DNA from: Orientia tsutsugamushi
Lineage (GTDB): Bacteria > Pseudomonadota > Alphaproteobacteria > Rickettsiales > Rickettsiaceae
Assembly: GCF_900327275.1 (NCBI RefSeq)
Contig: NZ_LS398548.1
Coordinates: forward strand, 1,550,001 to 1,614,000
Length of the DNA stretch: 64,000 nucleotides
Reading direction: 5' to 3'
A model generated the notes under the pieces. It had not been told where the DNA came from. It saw only the letters and a program-made list of their open reading frames with translations, and ran no database searches. The translations under genes and the position numbers were made by a program. Positions 37,749 through 47,122 of this stretch are shown here, in pieces; position 1 is the stretch's first letter, and every line of letters begins with the position of its first letter.

Positions 37749-40550
37749 CTACCGTCTAAGTCCAATTTTTTGAGCTATGTCAGTTTTCACCACTTGTTCA
37801 GACTCTGTTTTTACGTTCTGAGTATTAATTAACTTCATGATTTCAGGTATCATAAGCCCCTTAACAGCTATTGCTCCTTTATTTTTTAGCATTTCGTTAA
37901 AATCTTCACCTTCTGAATGAATTACGATGCTAGTAATTGCTCCTTTGCTTGTCAGTACTTTTGCAGCCTCGTTTATAGTGCTTACATATTCTTTATTTTG
38001 TTTATCATTATTTGCAGCTATAAGAATCTTTTCTCCTTGAAATGGCTGATAATACTTTAAATTATTTACATTTGAGCTATATACCATTCTGCTATCAATG
38101 CCAGCTTCCTGAAAACTTGATATCGTTTTTCCTTCTGCTGACAGAATGGTTACATCATAATCATATTGTCTTTGTTCTTTGATCTGCATAAATAATGGAG
38201 TAGAAATATCTTTGAGCTGGACTTTTTCTACTTTAGCTTCTTCCTCTGGTTTGGCGGTAAAATGATAATATTCTTTATTCACATGAGATCTATCATTGAT
38301 ATCATTGATTATAGACTTAAACCAGTTTTCAATTTTACTAAAAACAGTTGTCTTTGTCCGTTCTTTCTCCAAATCATGAGCAGTTTTCAGAGTTATGCTA
38401 GCTGATTTCTCATTTGGTCTGCTGAGCTGATTTATTAAACTGTTAATGCTTCCAGTAGCTTCATTATTGCAATATAACTTTAAGCTCTTTATATGCCTTG
38501 TCATAGCTACGTATGAGCTGCTTATATTACTTACTCCATTATGCAAAACGTATACATCTTTTATAGAAGCTCCCTGGACCTTATAAACAGTACTTGCATA
38601 GCCATGTTTAAATTGTATTTCACTAGGATCAAAACTCACTTCTTTTCCTGTGTCTGTCTTAGCTATAAATTTATTTTTACTAACCGAAGTTAAAGTTGCA
38701 AATTCACTATTTTGTATTTGTAAATCCTTATAGCTTTTTTGAAATACGATTCTATCTCCTGCCATATATGACTTTTTCCTTCCATCAATAGAACGCTCAT
38801 ATTCTGTGCCTTTTAGCGTACCATTTGCTTTTAACAAAGACCTAATACTTGAATTAAGAATGTCGACATCTTTATTACGTACTGTAATTACCAGTTTTTC
38901 ATGTGGTTTAAATTTGCTTAGACTCCAGTTGTATATTAACTTACTCATTGAGTCCTGCAACGTATTATCAAACCTAACGCAGTTATTTTGCCTCAGTAAG
39001 GTTATACCGCTTAAAATATTACTCTCAGCAAACTCCATTGCTGCTTCTCTGCTCCAGTTTTCACTTTGTCTTCGAATATTTACTAAAACATGTGAACCAA
39101 AAATATTACTCAGAATCTCAAACATTCCGCCTCTTTCTATTGAAGCTAGCTGTTTTTCATCTCCAGCAAGTATCAGTTGACAATTATTGTTTCTAACTAC
39201 TCTAAACAGCTCTGCATAAGCTTTAGTACCTACCATTCCAGCTTCATCTACTACTATTAAGCTGTCTTGCATAAAAATTTTTTTTCGATTATATAAAAAT
39301 CCTTTTACTGTATAGACCTCTGTATAACCTTTGCTCCTCAGCTCTGATACTGCCTTATGAGTAGGAGCAAGACCAATAACTTTTTGTCCACGATTTGTTG
39401 CGAGCTTATGCGCTTTTGCTAAAACATAAGATTTTCCTGTACCAGCTCTTCCTCTCAAGACTCTAACTCCACTAGTGCTAAGCAAAATATGCCTTAGCGC
39501 TTGTTTCTGTTCCTCACTAACATTTGCTAGACCTTCGATATCACTTTTAAGATTGTAAATGTTGTTGTAATAAACCTGATCATTGATTTTATTAGCTATT
39601 CTGATTATTCTCGTCTCCTCATTTCGAACCTCAATTGTCGTAAAATATTTGCTACTTTCACCATCATCATGATATAATTCTAGTATTCTATTTGAACTAA
39701 GCACTTTCTGAACTAACTGTTCTCTTGCTGTTGGATCTGGTATATCTTTTACTGCTTTTTCAACATCCTCCTTAGTAAAAATAGATTTGTAATGTGTTAT
39801 AGAATCTGTTATTACGTCAGCATCATTAATAATCTTCAAATGAGCCTCTTTACGTAACTCATTTTCATTTAATACTTCATTAATTAAATTCCTAATTCTA
39901 CGAGGTCCAATATGCTTTCCAGGCACTTCGCTTGTCTCGTCAACTCTATATGGCAAGCCTAATTCAGCGAAATATGCATTAGTTTCTTCTTTTGCTATTT
40001 CATGAATCATCTTGTGATCTTTAATAACAACCTTTTTGCCATTAACTGTTATGATTTTTGGGTTTAAATCTACTGCTCTATCTCCTAAACCAGTTCCATC
40101 TTTTCTAAATCTTCTCATAGTGAGCAATATATGTGCATGCCAGTTTTTATCTCCTATTTGAGGCTTATGAATGTCTATCTGTACTCCAAGACCATTTTGC
40201 ACCCATTCCATTGCATCAACTATTCGATGAGTTAGTTCTATTCTATGCTCTAAATTTAGCTCCTTCTCATCTGGCAACGCTATTACGATATCCTTCAACA
40301 ACTGGCTGTTTGGGTCTTTTGCGGTTCGTTCTACCTCATTCATTAATGTTTGAATATTCTTGAAGTCTTGATTTACATAATCAGGTATCAGCACTGTATG
40401 ATATACGTTATCTTTCTTACGAGAGAAGTTATACTTTATACCTGTCTTCTCGTTTTCAACAATAGTTCTTGCATTATACGCTGCCTTACGACAACTATCA
40501 CCTCCTTTACTTCTAGTTAAAAATTCAATCCTTGTAAACTGTATAGCCAT
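37749..40550 (-). CDS. traA: Ti-type TraA relaxase/helicase, intact
   Basis: From the ATG at 40550 the product is 933 aa; numbers below count from the GTG at 40568 (939 aa). The MobA/TraA-type relaxase domain spans about residues 8-215 with the HUH metal motif NWHAHI at 142-147. A RecD-like helicase follows with Walker A GRAGTGKS (373-380), Walker B VVDEAGMVG, LAGDEKQL, the C-terminal helicase motif TVYKVQGAS and AMTRH. A Toprim-like domain forms the C-terminus (TILSAEGKTISSF, ILIAANND). It should nick the transfer origin and unwind the strand. It reads away from the intron and traD, as in Ti-type regions. It is the only full copy here. Confidence 0.9.
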   Translation of the reverse strand: MAIQFTRIEFLTRSKGGDSCRKAAYNARTIVENEKTGIKYNFSRKKDNVYHTVLIPDYVNQDFKNIQTLMNEVERTAKDPNSQLLKDIVIALPDEKELNLEHRIELTHRIVDAMEWVQNGLGVQIDIHKPQIGDKNWHAHILLTMRRFRKDGTGLGDRAVDLNPKIITVNGKKVVIKDHKMIHEIAKEETNAYFAELGLPYRVDETSEVPGKHIGPRRIRNLINEVLNENELRKEAHLKIINDADVITDSITHYKSIFTKEDVEKAVKDIPDPTAREQLVQKVLSSNRILELYHDDGESSKYFTTIEVRNEETRIIRIANKINDQVYYNNIYNLKSDIEGLANVSEEQKQALRHILLSTSGVRVLRGRAGTGKSYVLAKAHKLATNRGQKVIGLAPTHKAVSELRSKGYTEVYTVKGFLYNRKKIFMQDSLIVVDEAGMVGTKAYAELFRVVRNNNCQLILAGDEKQLASIERGGMFEILSNIFGSHVLVNIRRQSENWSREAAMEFAESNILSGITLLRQNNCVRFDNTLQDSMSKLIYNWSLSKFKPHEKLVITVRNKDVDILNSSIRSLLKANGTLKGTEYERSIDGRKKSYMAGDRIVFQKSYKDLQIQNSEFATLTSVSKNKFIAKTDTGKEVSFDPSEIQFKHGYASTVYKVQGASIKDVYVLHNGVSNISSSYVAMTRHIKSLKLYCNNEATGSINSLINQLSRPNEKSASITLKTAHDLEKERTKTTVFSKIENWFKSIINDINDRSHVNKEYYHFTAKPEEEAKVEKVQLKDISTPLFMQIKEQRQYDYDVTILSAEGKTISSFQEAGIDSRMVYSSNVNNLKYYQPFQGEKILIAANNDKQNKEYVSTINEAAKVLTSKGAITSIVIHSEGEDFNEMLKNKGAIAVKGLMIPEIMKLINTQNVKTESEQVVKTDIAQKIGLRR

Positions 40551-40649
40551 CTCAATACCAATTCTCACCTGAGTTTTAAGTTAGCATGGTTTTTTTGATT
40601 TTGCTAGCATAAACTTCTTTTTTTTTAACATTCAATCGGTTAATGAGTA

Positions 40650-40691
40650 CTCATTTTTTAGCAGCAATCTTTATAGATTGCATATTGCGTA
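40650..40691 (+). other. 5' exon stem-loop at intron copy B
   Basis: GCAATC (40664-40669), a 6-nt loop and GATTGC (40676-40681) form a hairpin ending 10 bases before the intron. It is the counterpart of the hairpin at 7701-7718, with both changed positions compensated on the other strand of the stem. Confidence 0.6.
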
Positions 40692-43020
40692 GTGCGACAT
40701 GAGGTCGCTCAAACAGAGACTACAGAAATGTAGCAAGGTTGCATTTAAACCTTAGTTACCGCTATTGCGGTGCGAGATTGGTAACGGTCTTGTACTAAGC
40801 GCGATAGAAAGCCTAACTAAAGTACTAATCTGGATGGGAAATAGGGGCAAGGTAAAGTTAAAATTGGTTAAACGAAAGTGAATCTTCGTATGGAAAATAT
40901 CGTCAATGCAGAAGCAGATACTCCAGATAAATTCTGTTATAAGGATAAAGCTGAAAAGCTTAGCTGTAAGAAGGAATACGCAGCCTTCTTTAAAAATGCC
41001 AGCTCCTCGGTATAAAGAAGATAACCAACTTAACGTCTCTCTGATGAGTGAAACATGGTAAGCCTATTATTAGGCAACTGATAGTAGGTAAGAGAGGTCT
41101 TAGAAAGCAAATGACACTAAGTCGAAAGACTACAGAAATTAATAACTGAGTGTATAGGCATTTATATGCTAATCAGAAATGATGCTAACTTAAGACTGGT
41201 GATTTACCCTAAATAGGTAAACAAGATTATGAATTAATTGGAAAAGTTGGATGCTAAACGCAAATGTAACAATTGAGACTAAAGATAATTTCAAGAAAAT
41301 CTATTGGCATTCAATAGACTGGAAAGAAATTATACAAAAGGTTAATAATCTTCGTAGACGTATTTATAGGGCATCTGCAAATGGTAATATGAAGTTAGTA
41401 CGTAACTTACAAAGATTGATGTTAAAATCAAGAGCAAATAGGTTACTTGCTATAAGACGTGTTACTCAAATCAACAAAGGACGAAAAAGTCCTGGAATTG
41501 ATAAAATAGTTGTTAAGACAGATAAAGAAAGGAGTCTGTTGATGGAAAAGTTAGCAGATAATAATCTATCATCTGTAAAACCGATTAAGCGTGTATACAT
41601 ACCAAAAAGTAATGGCGAATCTAGACCTTTAGGCTTGCCAACTATTTTGGATAGGTGTAGACAGGCTGTTGTAAAATCAGCACTTGAACCATATTGGGAA
41701 GCTAAGTTTGAAGGTTGCAGCTATGGCTTTAGACCTGGACGTAGCGCTCACGATGCAATACAGAGAATATCTGGTATTATTCGACATGGAACCAATAGAA
41801 ATTGGATATTAGATGCTGATATTAAAGGAGCATTTGATAATATTGATCATAATTTTCTTTTGAAAATTATAGGAAATTTCCCTGCTCGTAATTGGATTCA
41901 AGCATGGCTTAAATCTGGTGTAATGCAGGATTATCAAATTATCAAAACAACAGCTGGTACTCCACAAGGTGGATTAATTTCTCCATTACTTTTAAACATA
42001 ACTCTTCATGGAATGAGTGATATACTTAATATTATCTATAATAAGTATGATCACCTATATTCTAAATCCGAATATGCTTTAGTGAGATACGCTGATGATT
42101 TTGTCGTTTGCGCTAAGTCAGAAAGCTCATGTATCAGAGCCAAAAGTATTATTAATGATTGGTTAAGTATTAGAGGCTTAGAATTGTCAAAGGAAAAAAC
42201 CAGGATACTTCATATTAATGAAGGTTTTGATTTCCTTGGATTTAATATTCGACAATATAAAACCAATAGTACAAGAAGAGGTGTAGCTCTACTAGTTAAA
42301 CCGTCTAAAGACTCTATAAAGTCGTTTAAAAAACGAATGTCAATAGAATGGAAAAAAAGTTTCTCATGGAATATTGATAGAATAATTGATAATCTAAATT
42401 CTAAAATATTTGGATGGTGCAGTTATTTCAACAAAGTTGTGTCCAAGAAAATTTTTTCCAATTTAGACTGTTGGATGTGGATTCGACAAGCAAGATTTGC
42501 ATGTAGAAAACATCCTAAAAAATCCTGGGAATGGCTTAAGAAAAAGTATTGGGGTCGCATTAAAGGCAGAAATGATAATTGGGTCTTTATGAATAAAGAT
42601 CTATATCTATGGAAATTACAATGGACAACGATTAAACGACATATTCTTGTTAAAGGTAAATCTTCTCCTGATAATTCAAAACTTAGAGAATATTGGCATA
42701 AACGTCAGGCTGATAGCCCTAAGTATTTGTTTAAATCTAGGCAGATTCTTTGGCGTAGACAAAAGGGTAAATGTCTTGTTTGTTTTGATTTAATAGATAA
42801 TGGTGAAAGTGTTCATGTACATCATATAACACCTATAAGATGTGGTGGCACTGACCATATTAACAATTTGTGCTTATTGCATGAAAACTGCCATCGACAA
42901 GTACACAGTAATCGCGGACAACTTATTGCAGCTGTTTGTAAATTGCTTGAGCCGTATGCGGAGTAATTCGCTTGTACGGTTCTTTGGGAGGAAAAGCGCT
43001 TCTGCGCTTACCTACCCGCT
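40692..43020 (+). mobile_element. Group II intron copy B, complete with intact protein
   Basis: The RNA begins GTGCGAC at 40692. About 560 bases of structured 5' domains are almost identical to copy A. The protein gene follows. Domain V is a canonical 34-mer at 42949-42982 (catalytic AGC, GTAA tetraloop). Domain VI is at about 42986-43017, where GGGAGG pairs with CCTACCC and leaves a bulged A. The exact 3' boundary is uncertain by several bases. It is inserted in the intergenic region between traA and traD, in the traD direction. Confidence 0.85.
41251..42966 (+). CDS. ltrA: Group II intron reverse transcriptase-maturase-HNH protein
   Basis: The 571-aa product has RT blocks including SRPLGLPTILDRCRQ, SYGFRPGRS, GTPQGGLISPLL and the catalytic YADD at residues 280-283. 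A maturase X domain follows near 385-450. A C-terminal HNH endonuclease-like domain has CLVC, VHVHHITPI and CHRQVH between about 508 and 553. It is full length and uninterrupted. By family it splices the intron and drives its retrohoming. The stop codon (TAA, 42964-42966) lies inside domain V. No strong Shine-Dalgarno precedes the ATG. Confidence 0.92.
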   Translation: MLNANVTIETKDNFKKIYWHSIDWKEIIQKVNNLRRRIYRASANGNMKLVRNLQRLMLKSRANRLLAIRRVTQINKGRKSPGIDKIVVKTDKERSLLMEKLADNNLSSVKPIKRVYIPKSNGESRPLGLPTILDRCRQAVVKSALEPYWEAKFEGCSYGFRPGRSAHDAIQRISGIIRHGTNRNWILDADIKGAFDNIDHNFLLKIIGNFPARNWIQAWLKSGVMQDYQIIKTTAGTPQGGLISPLLLNITLHGMSDILNIIYNKYDHLYSKSEYALVRYADDFVVCAKSESSCIRAKSIINDWLSIRGLELSKEKTRILHINEGFDFLGFNIRQYKTNSTRRGVALLVKPSKDSIKSFKKRMSIEWKKSFSWNIDRIIDNLNSKIFGWCSYFNKVVSKKIFSNLDCWMWIRQARFACRKHPKKSWEWLKKKYWGRIKGRNDNWVFMNKDLYLWKLQWTTIKRHILVKGKSSPDNSKLREYWHKRQADSPKYLFKSRQILWRRQKGKCLVCFDLIDNGESVHVHHITPIRCGGTDHINNLCLLHENCHRQVHSNRGQLIAAVCKLLEPYAE

Positions 43021-43176
43021 TAAGCTTATTCTTTAATGAAGCTTCTAACCTTGAATTCACGTTTTTTTGACTATAATTATTTGATGTTGGTTTGGTAGGC
43101 GCGGTTTTTTTTTCTTTACTGGAATTGTATTTTGATATATTCTTGCCTGATTTTTTTATCTTTCTGAATTACTAAC

Positions 43177-43632
43177 ATGGCAAATCTTATGCAGCAAAAA
43201 ATTACTCTTCAGCAAAAAAAGGCTAGACTAATCATGGATGAGGTTAACCTTAAAATTAAAGAACGTAAAATGCGTACTCGACGTCTTATCGAAATGGGTG
43301 GATTAGTTGCTAAAGCTAAGCTTGATCACTTACCAACAAATACTTTATTTGGTGCAATTGTTTCACTAAAAGAAACTTTAACACAACATCCAAATGTTCA
43401 GGATCATTGGACTACAATAGGTAAAGATATTTTTGATAAAGAACAGCAAAATAAAGCTGCTGTGATTTTAAAATTCACCTCTGAACCAGATGAAAACACT
43501 AAGCGCCACATTCGCCTTCATGGCTTAAAATGGAATAGCTTTCGTCAAGAATGGTGCGGCCATGTTAAGGACATTGAGGCCTTAAAGAATGGCCTTCTCA
43601 ATGTTCAGTATAAACTTGAGCTTGTATCTTAG
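43177..43632 (+). CDS. traD: Ti-type conjugal transfer protein TraD, intact
   Basis: The 151-aa product is Lys/Arg-rich at the N-terminus (QQKKARLIMDEVNLKIKERKMRTRRLIE) with the family core MGGLVAKAKLDHL. The C-terminal part contains HIRLHGLKWNSFRQEWCGHVKD. It lies divergently from traA (TraA reads left), with the intron between. It is the intact version of the remnant at 3329-3793. By family it supports the relaxosome. It is distinct from the F-type TraD coupling ATPase at 32028. Confidence 0.88.
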   Translation: MANLMQQKITLQQKKARLIMDEVNLKIKERKMRTRRLIEMGGLVAKAKLDHLPTNTLFGAIVSLKETLTQHPNVQDHWTTIGKDIFDKEQQNKAAVILKFTSEPDENTKRHIRLHGLKWNSFRQEWCGHVKDIEALKNGLLNVQYKLELVS

Positions 43633-43715
43633 ATAATAGTTCAAACTATATGCACAGCTAGCAATATTAGTACTGATAGAAAATATAGAGTAAGAATTTT
43701 AGAATAACATAACTG

Positions 43716-43859
43716 ATGGTAATAATAAAAAAAATAAAGAATTTTGATGAAATTTATGATAGTGTTAAAAATAAGGCTGTAAAAAAGAAAATTTGTAACA
43801 GCACATTTGATTTAGCAATTATCACAGCTAATCAAAAATTTAAAGGGGAATTTTTATAA
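43716..43859 (+). CDS. Small ORF, unknown
   Basis: A 47-aa frame starts MVIIKKIKNFDEIYDS and ends NQKFKGEFL. It is basic and contains no recognisable motif. It could be the end of a lost gene. The rest of the 43633-43955 stretch shows nothing else, except a possible Shine-Dalgarno (AGGGTAAAG) for the TPR gene. Confidence 0.3.
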   Translation: MVIIKKIKNFDEIYDSVKNKAVKKKICNSTFDLAIITANQKFKGEFL

Positions 43860-43955
43860 ATCATATAAAATATATGACAGTATTATTAATACAGTTACAT
43901 CTGTTGCATCAAAATAATCTGCTCATATAACAGTATTTAATTTTAGGGTAAAGAT

Positions 43956-45158
43956 ATGCTAGCAGACAAATATTTTAATAAAGGAAATTCATTTCTTAAG
44001 TTGGGAAAATATCAAAAAGCAATTAAAAATTATGATGTAGCTATTAAGTGTAATCCAGATTGTATAGAAGCTTATATTAATAAAGGAATTGCTTTAAAGG
44101 AATTGGGACAATATCAAAAGGCAATTGAAATTTTTGATACTACTATTCGATATAAACCAGATTTGGCAGAAGCTTATTATGCTAAAGGAATAACTTTTCA
44201 AGAGTTAGGTCAATATCAAGAAGCAATAAAGAATTTTGATACTGCTATTCAATACAATCCAAATGATGCAGACTTTTATATGAGTAAAGGAATTGTTTTA
44301 AAGGAATTAGGACAACATCAGGAAGCAATAAAGAATTTTGATACTGCTATTCGATACAGACCAGATGATGCAGAGGCTTATGTTAATAAAGGAATATCTT
44401 TAGACGAATTAGGACAATATCAGGAAGCAATTAAAAATTATGATCAAGCTATTCAATATGATTCAACTAATCTAGGTATTTATATTAATAGAGGAGTTTC
44501 TTTATGCGAACTTGGACACCATCAAGAGGCAATAAAAAATTATGATGTAGCTATTAAGTATAAACCAGATTTGGTAGAAGCTTATGTTAATAAAGGAGAG
44601 TCTTTGAAGGCATTAGGGCACCATCAAGAGGCGATTAAAAATTATGATATAGCTATTAAGTATAAACCAGATTTGGTAGAAGCTTATATTAATAAAGGAA
44701 TTGCTTTGAATGAATTAGGGCACCATCAAGAGGCAATTAAAAATTATGATATAGCTATTAAGTATAAACCAGATTTTGCACTAGCTTATCATGCTAAAGG
44801 AAATGCTTTGAAAAATCTTGAAAAGCTACTAGAAGCAATTGAAAATTATGATCAAGCTATTCGATATAGACCAAATTATGCAGACGCTTACAATAGTAAA
44901 GGAGCTGCTTTATGTACACTTAAACAATATCAAGAGGCAATAGAGAATTTTGATTTGGCTATTAAGTATAAACCAGATGTTTCATACACTTACAATAATA
45001 AAGGAATTGCTTTGAATGAATTGGGGCGACATCAAGAAGCAATGGAAAGTTATAACCTGGCTATCAAATATGATCCTGATAATGTGTACGCATACCAGTT
45101 AGCAAATGAACTTGCAAAAAAAATTAAAAAAAGCAATCTCCGCATCATAACTGATTAA
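43956..45158 (+). CDS. TPR-repeat protein, no signal peptide
   Basis: The 400-aa product is almost entirely eleven 34-residue TPR units with consensus AEAYxNKGxxLxELGxxQEAIKNYDxAIKYKP, very regular from the first residue. It has no signal peptide, unlike the TPR gene at 30883. It is followed by a relic of the F-traD start, so it probably derives from a deleted tra operon of the same layout. Such proteins are common in these elements and may bind host or bacterial proteins; the target is unknown. Confidence 0.85.
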   Translation: MLADKYFNKGNSFLKLGKYQKAIKNYDVAIKCNPDCIEAYINKGIALKELGQYQKAIEIFDTTIRYKPDLAEAYYAKGITFQELGQYQEAIKNFDTAIQYNPNDADFYMSKGIVLKELGQHQEAIKNFDTAIRYRPDDAEAYVNKGISLDELGQYQEAIKNYDQAIQYDSTNLGIYINRGVSLCELGHHQEAIKNYDVAIKYKPDLVEAYVNKGESLKALGHHQEAIKNYDIAIKYKPDLVEAYINKGIALNELGHHQEAIKNYDIAIKYKPDFALAYHAKGNALKNLEKLLEAIENYDQAIRYRPNYADAYNSKGAALCTLKQYQEAIENFDLAIKYKPDVSYTYNNKGIALNELGRHQEAMESYNLAIKYDPDNVYAYQLANELAKKIKKSNLRIITD

Positions 45159-45283
45159 TTTTTAGAATCAAGGTACAGAGTCGCATGTTCATAAGTCAAG
45201 AATGGTGCGGCCATGTTAAGGACATTGAGGCCTTAAAGAATGGCGTTCTTAATGTTCAGTATAGTATAGAACTTGTAGTGTGA
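45159..45283 (+). pseudogene. Chimeric relic: F-traD start fused to Ti-traD tail
   Basis: 45159-45205 resembles the first ~60 bases of the F-type traD gene (AGAATCAAGG, TCGCA, TCATAAGT), with small deletions. From 45198 on it reads as the end of Ti-type TraD (QEWCGHVKDIEALKNG, then VLNVQYSIELVV, stop at 45281). The join lies at the shared AAGAATG. A 32-codon frame is open from ATG 45185 but is a recombination scar. Confidence 0.75.
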
Positions 45284-45350
45284 TATAAAGCATCTAATAG
45301 AAGTAGCATACAACACATCAAAAGTAAGATTTTGTGTTGTATATTTCTTA

Positions 45351-46325
45351 TTATTTTACACTATTTTTTAAATTTAATACTTCTTGTATTGATAGATCCG
45401 TATATTTAGCAATTGTCTCAACTGATAATTTAGATTTCAATAATTTTATTGCAAAAGCTTTTTTTGCTTTAGCTTCACCGAGCTTTATGCCTTCAGCTTT
45501 ACCTTCAGCTTTACCTTCAGCTTTACCTTCAGCTTTACCTTCAGCTTTACCTTTAGCCTCACCGAGCTTTATGCCTTCAGCTTTAGCGCGTTCGAGTTTA
45601 TAATCTTCGACTGCTTTATTATCCCATATACGCTTTAACTCTTGTTCATAGGTTATTAGTTCATCTTCACTCCAATTAAACTGATCTAATGCCTCATACG
45701 CTCTTTTTATTATTAAATCTTCACCTATTATTTTATTATATCCATCTAATGTTGTTTCTTTTGCATGTTTAAAAAAATAGCACCACTTCTCTGTTATATC
45801 ACTTAACTCTTCCACTCTATCTTTTTTAAATTTTGGTAATTCTATAAAGGTAAATGAAAAGTCCTTTAGATCATGCTCATATGTCTTTTTATCCAATATT
45901 ACATGCCTTGATATATAGTCTTCTTTATTTGGAAACAATTTATAATCTGCTATAGCTATAAATATAACTTCCTTTAGGTCTGAGTATTTTCCTTCTTTTC
46001 CTCTATTTGGTTGCCTGCCATATGCTTTTGCTGCATAATACTGTGCTCTTTTTTCAAATCCTTGTGTAGGATCTACTTGCATTTCTATTATATATTGCGC
46101 ACCGTTTTTATCTTTACACAAAACATCTACTATTGATTCTTTTTTAGACGCTATGTCTGCATCTAATATCGTTCCTAAAAACTCTACTTCTGTTATTGCT
46201 CTATTTCCTTCAAACAATAATATATCGTTCAGAAAATGTATTAGTATGTCCTTGTTTTTTTCTGATCCAAATATCTTTTTAAATGCTACATCATTCTTTG
46301 GATCTAGAAATCTTGATAAATGCAT
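45351..46325 (-). CDS. Rpn-type PD-(D/E)XK nuclease with AEGK repeats (left arm)
   Basis: The 324-aa product is a PDDEXK_2-type nuclease/transposase relative: FLDPKNDVAFKKIFG at the start, SIVDVLCKD and YIIEMQVD as catalytic D and ExQ. QKRAQYYAAKAYGRQ-like text follows (residues 95-107). The C-terminus has GIKLGEAK, a run of AEGK/AKGK repeats, then GIKLGEAK again, and a helical tail SIQEVLNLKN. It belongs to a different subfamily from the Rpn at 33792 but shares the repeat style and tail. The opposite arm repeats it at 63433. Confidence 0.8.
   Translation of the reverse strand: MHLSRFLDPKNDVAFKKIFGSEKNKDILIHFLNDILLFEGNRAITEVEFLGTILDADIASKKESIVDVLCKDKNGAQYIIEMQVDPTQGFEKRAQYYAAKAYGRQPNRGKEGKYSDLKEVIFIAIADYKLFPNKEDYISRHVILDKKTYEHDLKDFSFTFIELPKFKKDRVEELSDITEKWCYFFKHAKETTLDGYNKIIGEDLIIKRAYEALDQFNWSEDELITYEQELKRIWDNKAVEDYKLERAKAEGIKLGEAKGKAEGKAEGKAEGKAEGKAEGIKLGEAKAKKAFAIKLLKSKLSVETIAKYTDLSIQEVLNLKNSVK
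45491..45550 (-). repeat. Five tandem 12-bp repeats in the Rpn gene (AEGK)
   Basis: CTTCAGCTTTAC is repeated five times on the plus strand. It is flanked on both sides by copies of a CACCGAGCTTTATGC-containing unit. The array encodes AEGK on the minus strand. Confidence 0.9.
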
Positions 46326-46443
46326 ATGTTTTTCATATTTTCTATTCTTTTTAAATTATACAACAAAATAACTTATATGAACATTCTCTTATTGAATTTT
46401 AATTTCTGCAATTCACTACATTAACCACCTATTAAACTTTAGC

Positions 46444-47022
46444 TTATTTGGTAGTATAAAGCTCACAGTATTTATTTAGCTCTATAGCAATTTCTTGTAG
46501 TTTAAGATATTCAGCAAGAGGTATAAATTCTTGCTGCGTTTCTAGTATGATTTCTTGTCTTTTTTCATAAGGTTTTATTGATACAGTCTGAATATTATGG
46601 AATCGGTCGAAAAGCTTAATTAATAATAGTTCTGTTTTATTTTGTCTATAAAATGTTTGAATCATTTCTCTAGAACTGATTTTTTTATTATCCTTAATCC
46701 TGGTGAGATCTGAAACCTGTTCTGCAATATTATGACCAAATTCTTGACCTATTTTTTCTTTAGTTAGTGTTGTGTCTTCGATGGTATCATGTAGTATTGC
46801 TGTAATAATCGTATCTGTTTCAAAGCTGTAGTATGCAACCATATAAGCTACTTCTAATGGATGTGTGTAGTATAGTTCTCCTGTATCTCTCTTTTGCTGA
46901 CCATGATATTTTTTAGCATAAAATATTGCTTTTTCAACTTTATCAAGATCAATTTTAGTGTCAAATCTTACGTTGGTTTCAAACAGCTTATTTAGTAAGC
47001 TTTCGCTATAAAAGTCTATCAT
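46444..47022 (-). CDS. Small SpoT-like HD hydrolase, type 1 (left arm)
   Basis: The 192-aa product is a stand-alone HD domain of the RelA/SpoT hydrolase type. It shows KKYHGQQKRDTGELYYTHP (His40 and His54), ILHDTIED with the HD pair at 78-79, and LIKLFDRFHNI, matching the SpoT LADRxHN motif. There is no synthetase, TGS or ACT domain, so it resembles small alarmone hydrolases. By family it would remove the 3'-pyrophosphate of (p)ppGpp. The mirror copy is at 62743; a second type is at 51142/57995. Confidence 0.82.
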   Translation of the reverse strand: MIDFYSESLLNKLFETNVRFDTKIDLDKVEKAIFYAKKYHGQQKRDTGELYYTHPLEVAYMVAYYSFETDTIITAILHDTIEDTTLTKEKIGQEFGHNIAEQVSDLTRIKDNKKISSREMIQTFYRQNKTELLLIKLFDRFHNIQTVSIKPYEKRQEIILETQQEFIPLAEYLKLQEIAIELNKYCELYTTK

Positions 47023-47105
47023 TTTTCATCTCTAAATAATCTTTAATAAATTATACAATAAATTAAACTTTTTATATACTTCAATCCCAGATAAAAACTG
47101 GGAAA
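47023..47105 (-). promoter_or_regulatory. HD-gene leader: hairpin plus TATAAT (left arm, type 1)
   Basis: On the minus strand a CCCAG/CTGGG hairpin (47086-47102) is followed by TATAAT (47050-47055) and the gene start. The same arrangement precedes all four HD genes, whose coding sequences have diverged. The hairpin may also terminate the upstream kinase-like gene. Confidence 0.65.
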
Positions 47106-47122
47106 GAAGCGAATTAATTTGA

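Noticed and set aside
42842-43036. Plus-strand 64-aa ORF at the end of intron B
   Set aside because: It overlaps the intron protein and domains V-VI in another frame, with no start signal.
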